Origin: Candidatus Krumholzibacteriota bacterium
GTDB taxonomy: Bacteria; Krumholzibacteriota; Krumholzibacteriia; JAJRXK01
Direction of reading: 5' to 3'
DNA: 48,421 bases
NCBI GenBank assembly: GCA_024276305.1
Contig: JAJRXK010000081.1
Coordinates: forward strand, 1-48,421
The translations under genes were made by a program, and so were the position numbers. The notes beneath the pieces are model-generated. The model ran no database searches and had not been told where the DNA came from. It worked only from the letters and a program-made list of their open reading frames with translations. Below are positions 1 to 8,586 of the stretch, piece by piece. How positions within the stretch are numbered: the stretch's first letter is position 1; every line of letters begins with the position of its first letter.

Positions 1-120
1 CCCTGTCGCTCTCCGGAGGCCCCGGATCCGCATCCTCGTCACGCCATCGGGGCCTCGGCCGTAGTCCTCCCACGAATCCGAGCTATCATGTGGACTTCGC
101 CCCCACTCCACCGAGGAATC

Positions 121-1098
121 ATGACCAGCAGAACCACCGAAGAAGTCACCATCGATCTCTACCGAAACGCGGCCACCGAAGCAGACAGCACTCTGTGCTG
201 TGTCTCGACCCCGCCATGGACTCTGCCCGGACTGGTCGTTCCCCAGATCATGCTCGACATGAACTACGGATGCGGCTCGACGGTGCGGCCCTCGGACGTC
301 TTTGCCGGTTCGACGGTTCTCTACATCGGAGTGGGCGCGGGACTGGAGATCCTGCAATTCGCATTCCTCACCCGGAAACCCGGGGGAGTGATCGGCGTGG
401 ACGTAGTCGACGAGATGATCGAATGCTGCCGGACCAATCTGCGGCATGCGGCCCACGAAAACGAATGGTTGCAGGAGGATTTCGTGGACTTGCGCCGAGG
501 AGATGCCATCGACCTCCCCCTCGAGGATCAGAGTGTGGATCTGGTGGCCCAGAATTGCCTCTTCAACATCTTCGAGGCCGACCGCCTCGACGCAGCCCTG
601 CGGGAGGCCCACCGCGTCCTGCGAGACGGAGGACGTCTGGTACTCAGCGACCCCATCTGCGAAACCCGGCTTCCGGACGAAGTCCGCCAGAATCCCGAAT
701 TGCGGGCGGCCTGTCTCAGTGGGGCGATCTCCATGCAGGAATATCTCGATCGATTGGTCCACGCGGGATTCGGAACCATCGAAGTGCGGTCCCGCCGTCC
801 CTATCGGGCCCTGACTCCAGCCGCCCATGGGGTCGACGAAGTCACCCTCCTCGAGACCGTCGAAGTCGCCGCCATCCGAACGCCCGTCCTCGAGGACGGG
901 GCCTGCATCTTCACCGGTCGGACCGCGACCTATGTCGGCAGCGAAGAGTCCTTCGACGACGGCCACGGACATCTCCTGCGACGGCACATTCCCCTCGAGA
1001 TCTGCGACAAGACCGCGGCCGCCCTCGCGGAGCGATGCCCCGAAGATCTGGTCTTCACCGAGAGTACCTGGCACTACGGAGGAGGCGGCTGCTGCTGA
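121..1098 (+). CDS. arsM: Arsenosugar-type arsenite S-adenosylmethionine methyltransferase
   Basis: 325 aa cytosolic class I AdoMet methyltransferase. The glycine-rich AdoMet loop (VLYIGVGAG, residues 66-74), the acidic strand end (GVDVVDEM, 92-99) and a motif resembling AQNCLFNIF (143-151) are present. Cysteines that can bind arsenite include C26/C27, C51, C146, C180 and C198, and the protein ends in a GGGGCC tail. This whole pattern, including LCC near the N-terminus and STWHYGGGGCC at the end, is what I recall for the ArsM subfamily that feeds arsenosugar synthesis (the cyanobacterial type), not the ordinary detoxification ArsM. It would methylate As(III) to mono- and dimethylarsenicals, and ArsS would then add a 5'-deoxyadenosyl group. 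The ATG at 121 follows a GAGG five bases upstream; an in-frame ATG at 88 lacks this. Its expected partners are at 30.0-31.4 kb rather than adjacent. Confidence 0.9.
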   Translation: MTSRTTEEVTIDLYRNAATEADSTLCCVSTPPWTLPGLVVPQIMLDMNYGCGSTVRPSDVFAGSTVLYIGVGAGLEILQFAFLTRKPGGVIGVDVVDEMIECCRTNLRHAAHENEWLQEDFVDLRRGDAIDLPLEDQSVDLVAQNCLFNIFEADRLDAALREAHRVLRDGGRLVLSDPICETRLPDEVRQNPELRAACLSGAISMQEYLDRLVHAGFGTIEVRSRRPYRALTPAAHGVDEVTLLETVEVAAIRTPVLEDGACIFTGRTATYVGSEESFDDGHGHLLRRHIPLEICDKTAAALAERCPEDLVFTESTWHYGGGGCC

Positions 1099-1110
1099 GC
1101 GCCCCCTGGT

Positions 1111-1353
1111 TCAGAGCTTCCAATGAGCTTTGACCCAGTGGTACTGGCCGTTCTGGTAGGCCCACTTCCCCTTGACCCAAATCGCATGAGGATGGGGACG
1201 CTGCTGCGCCAGCCGGCTCCGTCCCGCGTCTTCCTGCAGCTGCGGACCGGGGGCGCAACCGGCGAGGGCCGCCACCGCAACCAAGAGGACCAGTCCTGGC
1301 CCTCCCAGGAGACCCGGACCGGGGCGTCGAATTCGTCCTGGGCGCTCGGACAT
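1111..1353 (-). CDS. Small lipoprotein with YXWGXW-like repeat
   Basis: 80 aa. The N-terminus is basic, then hydrophobic, and ends in a lipobox (VAALAGC), so the mature protein should be a lipid-anchored peptide of about 45 residues. The mature part contains aromatic-rich HAIWVKGKW and QYHWVKAHW segments, resembling the short YXWGXW repeat found in small exported proteins, whose function is unknown. The start at 1353 was chosen because GAGGT lies a few bases upstream and it places the lipobox correctly; the reading frame is open further upstream but that part looks non-coding. It converges on arsM with 12 bp between the stop codons. The gene is small and only the lipobox and repeat support it. 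Confidence 0.7.
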   Translation of the reverse strand: MSERPGRIRRPGPGLLGGPGLVLLVAVAALAGCAPGPQLQEDAGRSRLAQQRPHPHAIWVKGKWAYQNGQYHWVKAHWKL

Positions 1354-1679
1354 GGCGCACCTCTTTCCTCTGCCGACCTTCCCCCGACCGATCTCCCACC
1401 CCTCGGCGCAAGGACTGCGCCACCGATCACCGCCCATCCGAAGATAACCCCGAGGGAAGCAGAAGGCCGGATGGTCCCCGGTTCTTCCCCCGGACCGAAG
1501 TCGCTTCCCCACGAGGGAGTGCAGGGTGCGGCGTGCCTTGCCTTCGGATGCAACTCATCCCCGCTTGCCCGGAAAGAACCCATCCCGTAGCCTTCGGCAC
1601 CGCCCGCCCGATCATCCCGCCGCTCCACGAGCGCCGGCGCCCGTGCCGTGGCGCCACGCCACCACAGGAGGCATCCACC
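1354..1679. other. Divergent intergenic region without a gene
   Basis: About 325 bp separates the divergent small lipoprotein gene and the beta-barrel gene. I see no convincing coding sequence on either strand. A perfect 6-bp inverted repeat (GGCGCA, five-base spacer, TGCGCC) lies at 1405-1421. Promoters for both neighbours must lie here, but no clear -35/-10 pair stands out. Confidence 0.5.
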
Positions 1680-2513
1680 ATGACGCGAATGAGTCGCACC
1701 CGACAGACCCCTGGCTGGTCTCGGTCTTACTTTCCCCTTCTCGTTCTCTCTCTGGTTCTCGCCTTCGCCTCCCGCACGGAGGCCCAGGAAACTGCGCCCG
1801 CCGCCGATCGGTCGACCACCGCTTCCGCCTACACCACCACCAACGACCTCCGGGACGTACGGCCCTTCCAGGCCTGGATGGTCGATGCGACCTGGAGTGA
1901 GGGCATCGATGTGGAACCGGTGGCCGAATTCACCAATCTGGACAATGCCAGCGGCTACTTCATCGGAGCCCAGGGAGCTTTCTGGGTCCTCGAGGGCTTC
2001 GAAGTCGGGGGACGTCTCGGCCTGTCCGGCGTCGATCCCGATGGGATGAACAGCCGGTCGGGAATCAGCGACCTCGACGTCTACGGCCGCTACCGTCTCG
2101 ACCTGGGCGCCGCCGGCACGGACATCGCCATCGGGGTGTTGGCATCCCTGCCCATCGGAGACGCGGAGGTCGGGGCTTCGAATTTCGACTTCTTGGCCTT
2201 CGGCGCCCTCCGCTACGAAGCCAACGAGGGCATCACCATCCTGGGCCACGCCGGCATCGACAGTCGAGAGGTCGGCAACGACCGCAGTATGGGGATCGCC
2301 TTGGGAGGCGGGGCGATCCTTCCCATGACCGAGGAGTTGGCGGCAATCGTCGAACTGGATTTGACTACTGCCGTCGACTTCGCGGTGGTCTCGGCCGGAG
2401 TCGACTACGAGCTGCCGCCGGGGGGGCACCTCCGCGCGGCCATCGCGCTCGGTATTGACGATGTCGCCCCTGACGCCGAATTGCGTCTGGGCTTCTCCAT
2501 CCCGGTGTACTGA
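1680..2513 (+). CDS. Predicted outer-membrane beta-barrel protein
   Basis: 277 aa. The signal peptide (hydrophobic LVLSLVLAFAS, cleavage probably after TEA) is followed by a protein made of alternating polar/hydrophobic strands with glycine and aromatic girdles, ending in the hydrophobic-aromatic strand FSIPVY typical of barrel proteins. The fold resembles the 'meta-pathway'/transporter-type barrels, but I do not recognise a specific family. An AGGAGG seven bases before the ATG at 1680 fixes the start. It lies 53 bp upstream of pruA on the same strand, so the two may be co-transcribed; no functional link can be read from the sequence. Confidence 0.75.
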   Translation: MTRMSRTRQTPGWSRSYFPLLVLSLVLAFASRTEAQETAPAADRSTTASAYTTTNDLRDVRPFQAWMVDATWSEGIDVEPVAEFTNLDNASGYFIGAQGAFWVLEGFEVGGRLGLSGVDPDGMNSRSGISDLDVYGRYRLDLGAAGTDIAIGVLASLPIGDAEVGASNFDFLAFGALRYEANEGITILGHAGIDSREVGNDRSMGIALGGGAILPMTEELAAIVELDLTTAVDFAVVSAGVDYELPPGGHLRAAIALGIDDVAPDAELRLGFSIPVY

Positions 2514-2566
2514 TACGGCACCGACCTCTTTCTTCGATGGCGGCCACCCCGCCAGGAGGAACCTCC

Positions 2567-4198
2567 ATGTCGAACGGAATGCTGCGAGTTCCCTTCCCCG
2601 CCAACGAACCGGTTCGCGCATATGCGCCAGGGAGCCCCGAGCGGGAATCGATCAAGGCCACCCTCGATGCGATGCTGGCCCAGGAGATCGAGATCCCGCT
2701 GATCATCGGCGGCGAAGAGGTGCGCACCGGCAATCTCGGCGAATGCCGCTGCCCTCACGACCACGGACATCTACTGGGGACCTACCACAAGGCGGGGCGA
2801 GCCGAAGTCGAGCAGGCCATCGACGCCGCCCGCAATGCCTACGACCAGTGGAGCGAGATGCCGTGGGAGGCGCGGGTTGCGGTCTTTCTCAAGGCTGCGG
2901 ATCTCCTCGCGGGGCCCTACCGCGACACCGTGAACGCGGCCACCATGCTTGGTCAGAGCAAGAATGTCTTTCAGGCCGAGATCGATGCCGCCTGTGAACT
3001 CATCGACTTCTGGCGCTTCAACGCTTCCTACCTCGAGGAGGTCTACAGCGAGCAGCCCGACTCCGCACCGGGGATGTGGAATTATGTCGAGCACCGTCCT
3101 CTCGAGGGCTTCGTCTTCGCAGTGACTCCGTTCAATTTCACTTCGATTGCGGGAAATCTCCCCACAGCCCCCGCCATCATGGGCAACGTGGCCCTTTGGA
3201 AGCCGGCCAGCAGCTCGGTCTTCAGTGGCTACTATCTCATGAAGATCCTCGAGGAAGCAGGACTGCCCAAGGGCGTGATCAATTTCATTCCTGGAAGTGG
3301 AGGTGAAGTCGGCGATCCCGTATTGGAGAGTCCCGAATTCGCAGGTTTGCACTTCACCGGCAGCACCGCCACCTTTCAGGCCATGTGGAAGAAGATCGGC
3401 GCCAACATCCACAATTACCGCAGCTATCCGCGCATCGTCGGCGAGACCGGAGGCAAGGACTTCGTCTTCGCCCACCCCAGCGCCGACGTCGAGTCGCTGG
3501 TCACCGCCCTGGTCCGCGGAGCCTTCGAATTCCAGGGGCAGAAGTGTTCGGCAGCGAGCCGTGCCTTCATTCCGGCCAGTCTCTACGAACAGGTCGTGGA
3601 TCTGCTCACCGAGCAGATGAAGGAAATCGACATGGGCTCACCCCTCGACTTCCGCAACTTCATGTGCGCGGTCATCGACAAGGCCGCCTTCACTTCGATC
3701 CGCGGGTACATCGACCACGCCCGCGAGAGTGATGACCACACGATTCTCGCCGGTGGCGGTTACGACGACTCGAAGGGGTGGTTCATCGAGCCCACTCTGG
3801 TCGAAGCGACTTCACCGACGGCAAAACTCATGGTCGAGGAAATCTTCGGACCGGTGTTGACGATCTACAAGTACGACGATGCTCGAATCGACGAAACCCT
3901 CGATGCTCTCGACACTGCATCGGCCTACGCCTTGACCGGCGCGATCTTCGCGCAGGATCGGGCGGTGATCTGCGAACTCGCCCGACGTCTGCGCAATGCG
4001 GCCGGAAACTTCTACATCAACGACAAGCCCACCGGGGCGGTGGTCGGGCAGCAGCCCTTCGGCGGCGGTCGAGCCAGTGGAACCAATGACAAGGCAGGAT
4101 CGGTCCTCAACCTGGTGCGCTGGGTCTCACCCCGGTCGGTGAAGGAGACCTTCGTCCCTCCCACCGATTTTCGTTACCCTCACATGGACGAGGAGTGA
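2567..4198 (+). CDS. pruA: L-glutamate gamma-semialdehyde (delta-1-pyrroline-5-carboxylate) dehydrogenase
   Basis: 543 aa, the usual length for the stand-alone ALDH4A1-type enzyme that oxidises glutamate semialdehyde to glutamate with NAD+, the second step of proline breakdown. The general-base region GETGGKDFVF, the catalytic cysteine in GQKCSAASRAF, the FGPVLT(V)Y-type motif and the C-terminal QPFGGGRASGTNDKAG block are all intact. A strong AGGAGG precedes the ATG at 2567; an upstream in-frame ATG at 2537 lacks such a site. No proline dehydrogenase (putA/prodh) is seen in this window, so the first step must be encoded elsewhere. The gene ends at a strong terminator. Confidence 0.95.
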   Translation: MSNGMLRVPFPANEPVRAYAPGSPERESIKATLDAMLAQEIEIPLIIGGEEVRTGNLGECRCPHDHGHLLGTYHKAGRAEVEQAIDAARNAYDQWSEMPWEARVAVFLKAADLLAGPYRDTVNAATMLGQSKNVFQAEIDAACELIDFWRFNASYLEEVYSEQPDSAPGMWNYVEHRPLEGFVFAVTPFNFTSIAGNLPTAPAIMGNVALWKPASSSVFSGYYLMKILEEAGLPKGVINFIPGSGGEVGDPVLESPEFAGLHFTGSTATFQAMWKKIGANIHNYRSYPRIVGETGGKDFVFAHPSADVESLVTALVRGAFEFQGQKCSAASRAFIPASLYEQVVDLLTEQMKEIDMGSPLDFRNFMCAVIDKAAFTSIRGYIDHARESDDHTILAGGGYDDSKGWFIEPTLVEATSPTAKLMVEEIFGPVLTIYKYDDARIDETLDALDTASAYALTGAIFAQDRAVICELARRLRNAAGNFYINDKPTGAVVGQQPFGGGRASGTNDKAGSVLNLVRWVSPRSVKETFVPPTDFRYPHMDEE

Positions 4199-4260
4199 TC
4201 GCGGAGCTTCACCACTCCGCGATCTCGCAGAAGACGAGGCCTCCCCTCGGGGAGGCCTTT
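4197..4260 (+). terminator. Tandem hairpins after pruA, second one terminator-like
   Basis: Two inverted repeats follow the pruA stop codon. The first pairs GATCGCGGAG (4197-4206) with CTCCGCGATC (about 4215-4224). The second pairs AGGCCTCCCC (4237-4246) with GGGGAGGCCT (4249-4258) around a two-base spacer and runs into TTT. The second is a good Rho-independent terminator stem, though the T-run is short. Confidence 0.75.
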
Positions 4261-4325
4261 GGCCTGGGTGCCAATGCCCGCGGTCGGACTTAGCTTGGAG
4301 AGCGTCCACTCCCCGGAGATTCTCC

Positions 4326-5261
4326 ATGCTCTCTTCCGCTCACCCTGCGACCCCACGGCCCCGCCCCACTCACCTCCGGGCTCCGCGGCCACTGCAACAC
4401 CTCTTCCGGATCGCGCATCGTCTGGCTCCCGGGCCCACGGTTCGTCTGGCCGCTGACGTCTTCGGCCGACCGACGCGTCGCGACCTCACTCCGCACGAAG
4501 CCGAGCTGGTGCGGGGAGGGCGAGATCGCTGGTTGAAGGTTGCGACACACCGACTCCGAGCCTGGGAATGGGGAGATCCGTCCCTGCCCACGGTCGTCGC
4601 CCACCATGGCTGGGGCGGAAGAGGCGCCCAGCTCGCGGCCTACGGCCCCCCACTCGCCGCCGCCGGATTCCACTTCCTGTGCTACGACGCCCCCGCTCAC
4701 GGAGGGAGTTCGGGCCGCCGGACCAATCTCGTGGACATGACCGACATCCTGATCGAAGTCGTGGACCGGATGGGCGAGGTGCGCGCCGTGGTCACCCACA
4801 GTATGGGCGGGATGGTCGCGGCTCGGGCCCTCAAGGCGGGCCTGCCTGCAAACGCCCTGGCCAGCATCGCTCCCCCGGGGTCCATGCTCCCCTACCTGCG
4901 AATCTTCGCCCTCGCCCTGGGAATGGGCGCAGAACTCGAAGAGGGAGTGCTGGGAGAGATTCACCGGAAACTGGGACTGAGGCCCGAAGACCTCGACTGC
5001 AAGTCGATGATCCCCGACCGCGAGATTCCCTTCCTGCTGGTCTACGACGAGGACGATCGAGACGTCCCTCCCGATCACGCCCGCCGATGGGCCACTCATT
5101 GGCCCCGTGCTCGCGTCCACCGGAGCCGCGGTCTGGGTCACCGAGGCATCCTCCGCGACGCCCGCGTTCAGGAATCGGTGCTGAATTTCCTACTCGAGGA
5201 GATCCGCGACCCGGGAGAGTCAGTTGCCCGCGAAGAGGGTCGCCAGATCGATCCGGCGTGA
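4326..5261 (+). CDS. Alpha/beta hydrolase
   Basis: 311 aa, cytosolic; no signal peptide. Oxyanion-hole segment HHGWGG (93-98), nucleophile elbow THSMGG with Ser159, acid in YDEDDRDVP (Asp244 or Asp246) and His272 in GLGHRGIL make a complete catalytic triad. The substrate cannot be read from the sequence; similar enzymes include esterases and acyl-transfer hydrolases. The ATG is preceded by GGAG at good spacing. Its last 42 bp overlap the 3' end of the convergent barrel gene, so the C-terminal tail after the last helix (rich in E/R/D) is also antisense to that gene. Confidence 0.85.
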   Translation: MLSSAHPATPRPRPTHLRAPRPLQHLFRIAHRLAPGPTVRLAADVFGRPTRRDLTPHEAELVRGGRDRWLKVATHRLRAWEWGDPSLPTVVAHHGWGGRGAQLAAYGPPLAAAGFHFLCYDAPAHGGSSGRRTNLVDMTDILIEVVDRMGEVRAVVTHSMGGMVAARALKAGLPANALASIAPPGSMLPYLRIFALALGMGAELEEGVLGEIHRKLGLRPEDLDCKSMIPDREIPFLLVYDEDDRDVPPDHARRWATHWPRARVHRSRGLGHRGILRDARVQESVLNFLLEEIRDPGESVAREEGRQIDPA

Positions 5262-6140
5262 CAGACCCAGATTCCAGAGGATCGAAGAGGGATGGCCTTC
5301 GCTCCCGAGGGCATTGCCGGCCGAGATCTCCACGAAGACCACGGACAAGTCCACCATCAGCGTGAGATCGACCTGGTCGAAATTGCGGCTGAGCGAAGCA
5401 CCGGGGGCAAAGAAATTCAGACTCGAATCATCACCCCGCGCCGCCTGCCACGCAGCCTTGAGTCCGACTCGACCTCTGGAGTCGAGAGCCCACCCCGCTT
5501 CCATGGACCAGATCCACTCGTCGCCCGGATCGAAGTCGAGTTCGGTGTCCTCGAGCCGGATCCGATAGCCGAATTCGGCCCCCACCCAACTCAGAGCACG
5601 ACCCAGGGAATGTCCCCACTGCAACGATGTCTCGACATCCGCTTGGTTCTCCCCGATGGGAATCTGCCCCGTCGAGACCGAGAATCGCCCGGTGGGAAAC
5701 TTCACTGCATTGCGAAGAGTCAGGCGATGTCCCCCGGTGAGCAGGGCGAATCGACTCACCGCACGCATGTCACCCCAGCCCCAACTCCGCGTGACCTGGA
5801 CCCGATCCTCGAAGCGCAGATCTTTCCACGGCGCCTGCACTCCGAGGGTCCATCGATCGGTCAGGCCGACCTCGGCCTCCATCCAGAGAACCCGCTGCCG
5901 GCTCGAGCCATCCTCGTCATAGGGCCGAGACTCTCCGGGCTCCACCACTCGACCTCCGGGGAGGACCACCCGATCGTTGGCGTAGAACTCGTCGGAGAAT
6001 TGGTAGATCCCCGCGACCTTGAACCACACCTCGCCCCGGGGCTGGGTCCACGCCCCCGCTCGAACGCTGTCCCGAGTCGAGAGCATCACCAACAGGAACA
6101 CGATCACGGACAGGAGACGACCGGTCGGGGCGGATTGCAT
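5220..6140 (-). CDS. Predicted outer-membrane beta-barrel, transporter-type
   Basis: 306 aa from the chosen start. A clean signal peptide (MQSAPTGRLLSVIVFLLVML, cleavage near VRAGA) precedes a protein of amphipathic strands with many W, Y and G residues, e.g. LTDRWTLGVQAPW and HRLTLRNAVKFPTGRFS. The conserved layout 'LGVQAPW...FPTG' resembles the DUF3187/'transporter' barrels often placed with meta-pathway proteins; substrate unknown. An in-frame ATG at 6176 would add 12 residues but has poorer ribosome-binding sequence than AGGTG ahead of 6140. Tail-to-tail with, and overlapping, the hydrolase gene by 42 bp. Confidence 0.75.
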   Translation of the reverse strand: MQSAPTGRLLSVIVFLLVMLSTRDSVRAGAWTQPRGEVWFKVAGIYQFSDEFYANDRVVLPGGRVVEPGESRPYDEDGSSRQRVLWMEAEVGLTDRWTLGVQAPWKDLRFEDRVQVTRSWGWGDMRAVSRFALLTGGHRLTLRNAVKFPTGRFSVSTGQIPIGENQADVETSLQWGHSLGRALSWVGAEFGYRIRLEDTELDFDPGDEWIWSMEAGWALDSRGRVGLKAAWQAARGDDSSLNFFAPGASLSRNFDQVDLTLMVDLSVVFVEISAGNALGSEGHPSSILWNLGLSRRIDLATLFAGN

Positions 6141-6307
6141 ACGCGGCAACACCTGAGTGGGGGCGAGAGTAGCCATGCGGTGCGAACTACGTCTCTCCCG
6201 GGAAGGGTGTGACCCCGCGAGGTTTGCCGGATCGTCGCCGAGGATCTAAACTGGGCCAACTCCGCCCAACTGCATTCCGATTCTCCCTTGAGCCTGTAGG
6301 AGAGCCC

Positions 6308-7984
6308 GTGGCCCACCAGTATGTCTTCACCCTGCAGCAGCTCCGCAAGGTCGCGCCCCCCGACAAGATCATCCTCGATGGGATCAGCCTGCAATTCCTT
6401 CCTGGAGCCAAGATCGGGATCATCGGCCACAACGGGGCGGGCAAGTCCACCCTGTTGAAGATCATGGCCGGCATCGACACCGACTACCAGGGCGAGGCCT
6501 GGGCCGCCGACGGGATCCGGGTGGGGTACCTGGCGCAGGAACCGGAACTCGACCCGGAGAAGGACGTCCTCGGCAATGTCGAGGACGGCGTGCGCGAGAT
6601 CCGTGATCTGCTCACCCGATTCGAAGAGATCTCGGCCAAGTTCGCCGAACCCATGAGCGACGAGGAGATGAATCAGCTCCTCGAGGAGCAGGGCGATCTG
6701 CAGGATCGGATCGATGCCGTCGACGCATGGAATCTCGACCGTACGGTCGAGGTGGCCATGGATTCACTCCGGCTCCCGCCCGGCGACGCCGATGTCTCCA
6801 AGCTCTCCGGAGGAGAGATCCGCCGGGTCGCACTCTGCCGGCTCCTGCTGGAAAAGCCCGACATGCTCCTGCTCGATGAGCCCACCAATCACCTCGACGC
6901 CGAATCGATGGCGTGGCTCGAGGGTTATCTCAAGAACTACTCCGGCACCGTGATCGTGATCACTCATGATCGCTATTTCCTCGACAATGTCACCGAGTGG
7001 ATCCTCGAGCTGGATCACGGCAAGGGATACCCCTGGAAGGGCAACTACTCGAGTTGGCTCGATCAGAAGCAAGAGCTGCTGGCGCGCAGTGAAAAGGAAG
7101 AGTCCAAGCGGCGACGCACCCTCCGCCAGGAACTGGAGTGGATTCGGATGACCCCCAAGGCTCGTCAGACCAAGAGCAAGGCCCGGATCCGAGCCTACGA
7201 AGAGATGGTCAAAGAGGACCAGAAGATCCGGGCGGCCAAGGTGGAGATCCTCATTCCCAATGGACCGCGGCTGGGCGACCGGGTCATCGACGCCCACAAG
7301 CTCACCAAGGGTTACGGAGATCGCCTACTCATCGACGAGCTCGACTTCCAGATCCCGCCCAATGCCATCGTGGGGGTCATCGGAGCCAATGGTGTGGGCA
7401 AAACCACTCTCTTCCGGATGATTGTGGGACAGGAGAGTCCGGACGCGGGCAAGCTCGAAATCGGGGACACCGTGAGCTACGCCTATGTCGACCAGAGCCG
7501 GGCCGAACTCGACGGAGAAAAGACCGTGTGGGAGGAGATCTCCGGAGGGCTCGAAGAAATCGAGTTGGGGAAGCAGCGGGTCAACAGCCGCGCCTATGTC
7601 TCGAGCTTCGCCTTCAAAGGTTCGGACCAGCAGAAGCGGGTCGGCCGTCTCTCGGGCGGGGAGCGCAACCGCCTGCACCTGGCCAAGCTGCTGCGGAGCG
7701 GAGGGAATGTGCTCTTGCTCGACGAGCCCACCAATGACCTCGACGTCGACACTCTTCGCGCCCTGGAGGAGGCCCTCCTCAACTTCGCCGGCTGCGTGAT
7801 GGTGATCAGCCATGATCGCTGGTTCCTCGACCGGGTGGCCACTCACATTCTGGCCTTCGAAGGCGAGAGTCGGGTCTGTTTCTTCGAGGGAAACTTTCAC
7901 GACTACGAGAATCGCATGCGCGAAGAGCTCGGCGACGCCTACGATCGTCCCCACCGGGTGAAGTTCAAGAAATTCCACGCCTGA
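6308..7984 (+). CDS. ettA: ABC-F translation factor, energy-dependent translational throttle protein
   Basis: 558 aa, nearly exactly EttA length (about 555). Two ABC domains are fused: Walker A GHNGAGKST, signature LSGGE and Walker B LLLDEPTNHLD in the first; GANGVGKTT, LSGGE and LLLDEPTNDLD in the second. They are joined by a charged helical linker (roughly residues 245-310) that in EttA contacts the P-site tRNA. No membrane segments are present, so it is a soluble ribosome-associated ATPase gating the first peptide bond according to energy charge. The N-terminus (HQYVFTLQQLRKV) matches EttA. The start is GTG at 6308 with TAGGAGAG five bases upstream, preferred over upstream in-frame starts. 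Confidence 0.95.
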   Translation: MAHQYVFTLQQLRKVAPPDKIILDGISLQFLPGAKIGIIGHNGAGKSTLLKIMAGIDTDYQGEAWAADGIRVGYLAQEPELDPEKDVLGNVEDGVREIRDLLTRFEEISAKFAEPMSDEEMNQLLEEQGDLQDRIDAVDAWNLDRTVEVAMDSLRLPPGDADVSKLSGGEIRRVALCRLLLEKPDMLLLDEPTNHLDAESMAWLEGYLKNYSGTVIVITHDRYFLDNVTEWILELDHGKGYPWKGNYSSWLDQKQELLARSEKEESKRRRTLRQELEWIRMTPKARQTKSKARIRAYEEMVKEDQKIRAAKVEILIPNGPRLGDRVIDAHKLTKGYGDRLLIDELDFQIPPNAIVGVIGANGVGKTTLFRMIVGQESPDAGKLEIGDTVSYAYVDQSRAELDGEKTVWEEISGGLEEIELGKQRVNSRAYVSSFAFKGSDQQKRVGRLSGGERNRLHLAKLLRSGGNVLLLDEPTNDLDVDTLRALEEALLNFAGCVMVISHDRWFLDRVATHILAFEGESRVCFFEGNFHDYENRMREELGDAYDRPHRVKFKKFHA

Positions 7985-8013
7985 CGAAGCGGCGCTCCGG
8001 GAATGCGGGTGAG

Positions 8014-8586
8014 ATGCACAGCTCCTGCCGGGATTCGATTCGCGAGTTGCTCGCGACCTACACCCCGTCGGACCGAGCCGACAGTGGCTACGCCGATGCC
8101 ATGCAAAGCCTGGTCGAGGGGCCGGGGGACCCGCTCTCCCGTCACTTCTTCGATCCCGGACACTTCACGGCCAGCGCCTTCGTCCTGAGCCCCGACCGAC
8201 GACGACTCCTGCTCATCCATCATCACAAGCTTGGACGATGGCTCCAACCCGGCGGGCACATCGAGGGCCACGATCCGGACGCACGGGCCGCGGCCGAAAG
8301 GGAGGTCGCGGAGGAGACCGGTCTGGTCCGATCGGACTTGGTTCCCCTCGAAGAACCGGCGCGGCTCCTCGACGTGGACATCCACACCATTCCCGCCCAC
8401 GGGAAGGAACCGGCCCATGCCCACTACGACCTGCGCTTCGGCTTCGTGGCCCGAAACGCGACCACCTCTATCGGCGACGGGGTGGGCGAAGTGCGGTGGG
8501 TGGAATTCGAAGAAGTCGACCGGCTCTCCCCTGGAGCATCGATTCGCCGGGCCCTCCTGGCCCTGCGCGGTCGGGCTCACGACTAG
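8014..8586 (+). CDS. Nudix hydrolase
   Basis: 190 aa, cytosolic. The Nudix box occupies residues 80-104: GGHIEGHDPDA, then REVAEETGL. It carries the one-residue-longer loop common in the GGHIEPGD-type Nudix group, and the catalytic REx2EE glutamates are intact, so it should be an active Mg2+-dependent pyrophosphohydrolase. Preceded by a roughly 50-residue alpha-helical N-terminal extension with a conserved HFxPGHFTASAFVL segment. The substrate is unknown. It begins 29 bp after ettA and could be read through from it. The ribosome-binding site is weak; its stop overlaps the convergent glycosidase gene by 4 bp. Confidence 0.85.
   Translation: MHSSCRDSIRELLATYTPSDRADSGYADAMQSLVEGPGDPLSRHFFDPGHFTASAFVLSPDRRRLLLIHHHKLGRWLQPGGHIEGHDPDARAAAEREVAEETGLVRSDLVPLEEPARLLDVDIHTIPAHGKEPAHAHYDLRFGFVARNATTSIGDGVGEVRWVEFEEVDRLSPGASIRRALLALRGRAHD

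Noticed and set aside
8014-8586. Nudix gene as a second NrtR
   Set aside because: It has an intact catalytic box and no winged-helix domain.
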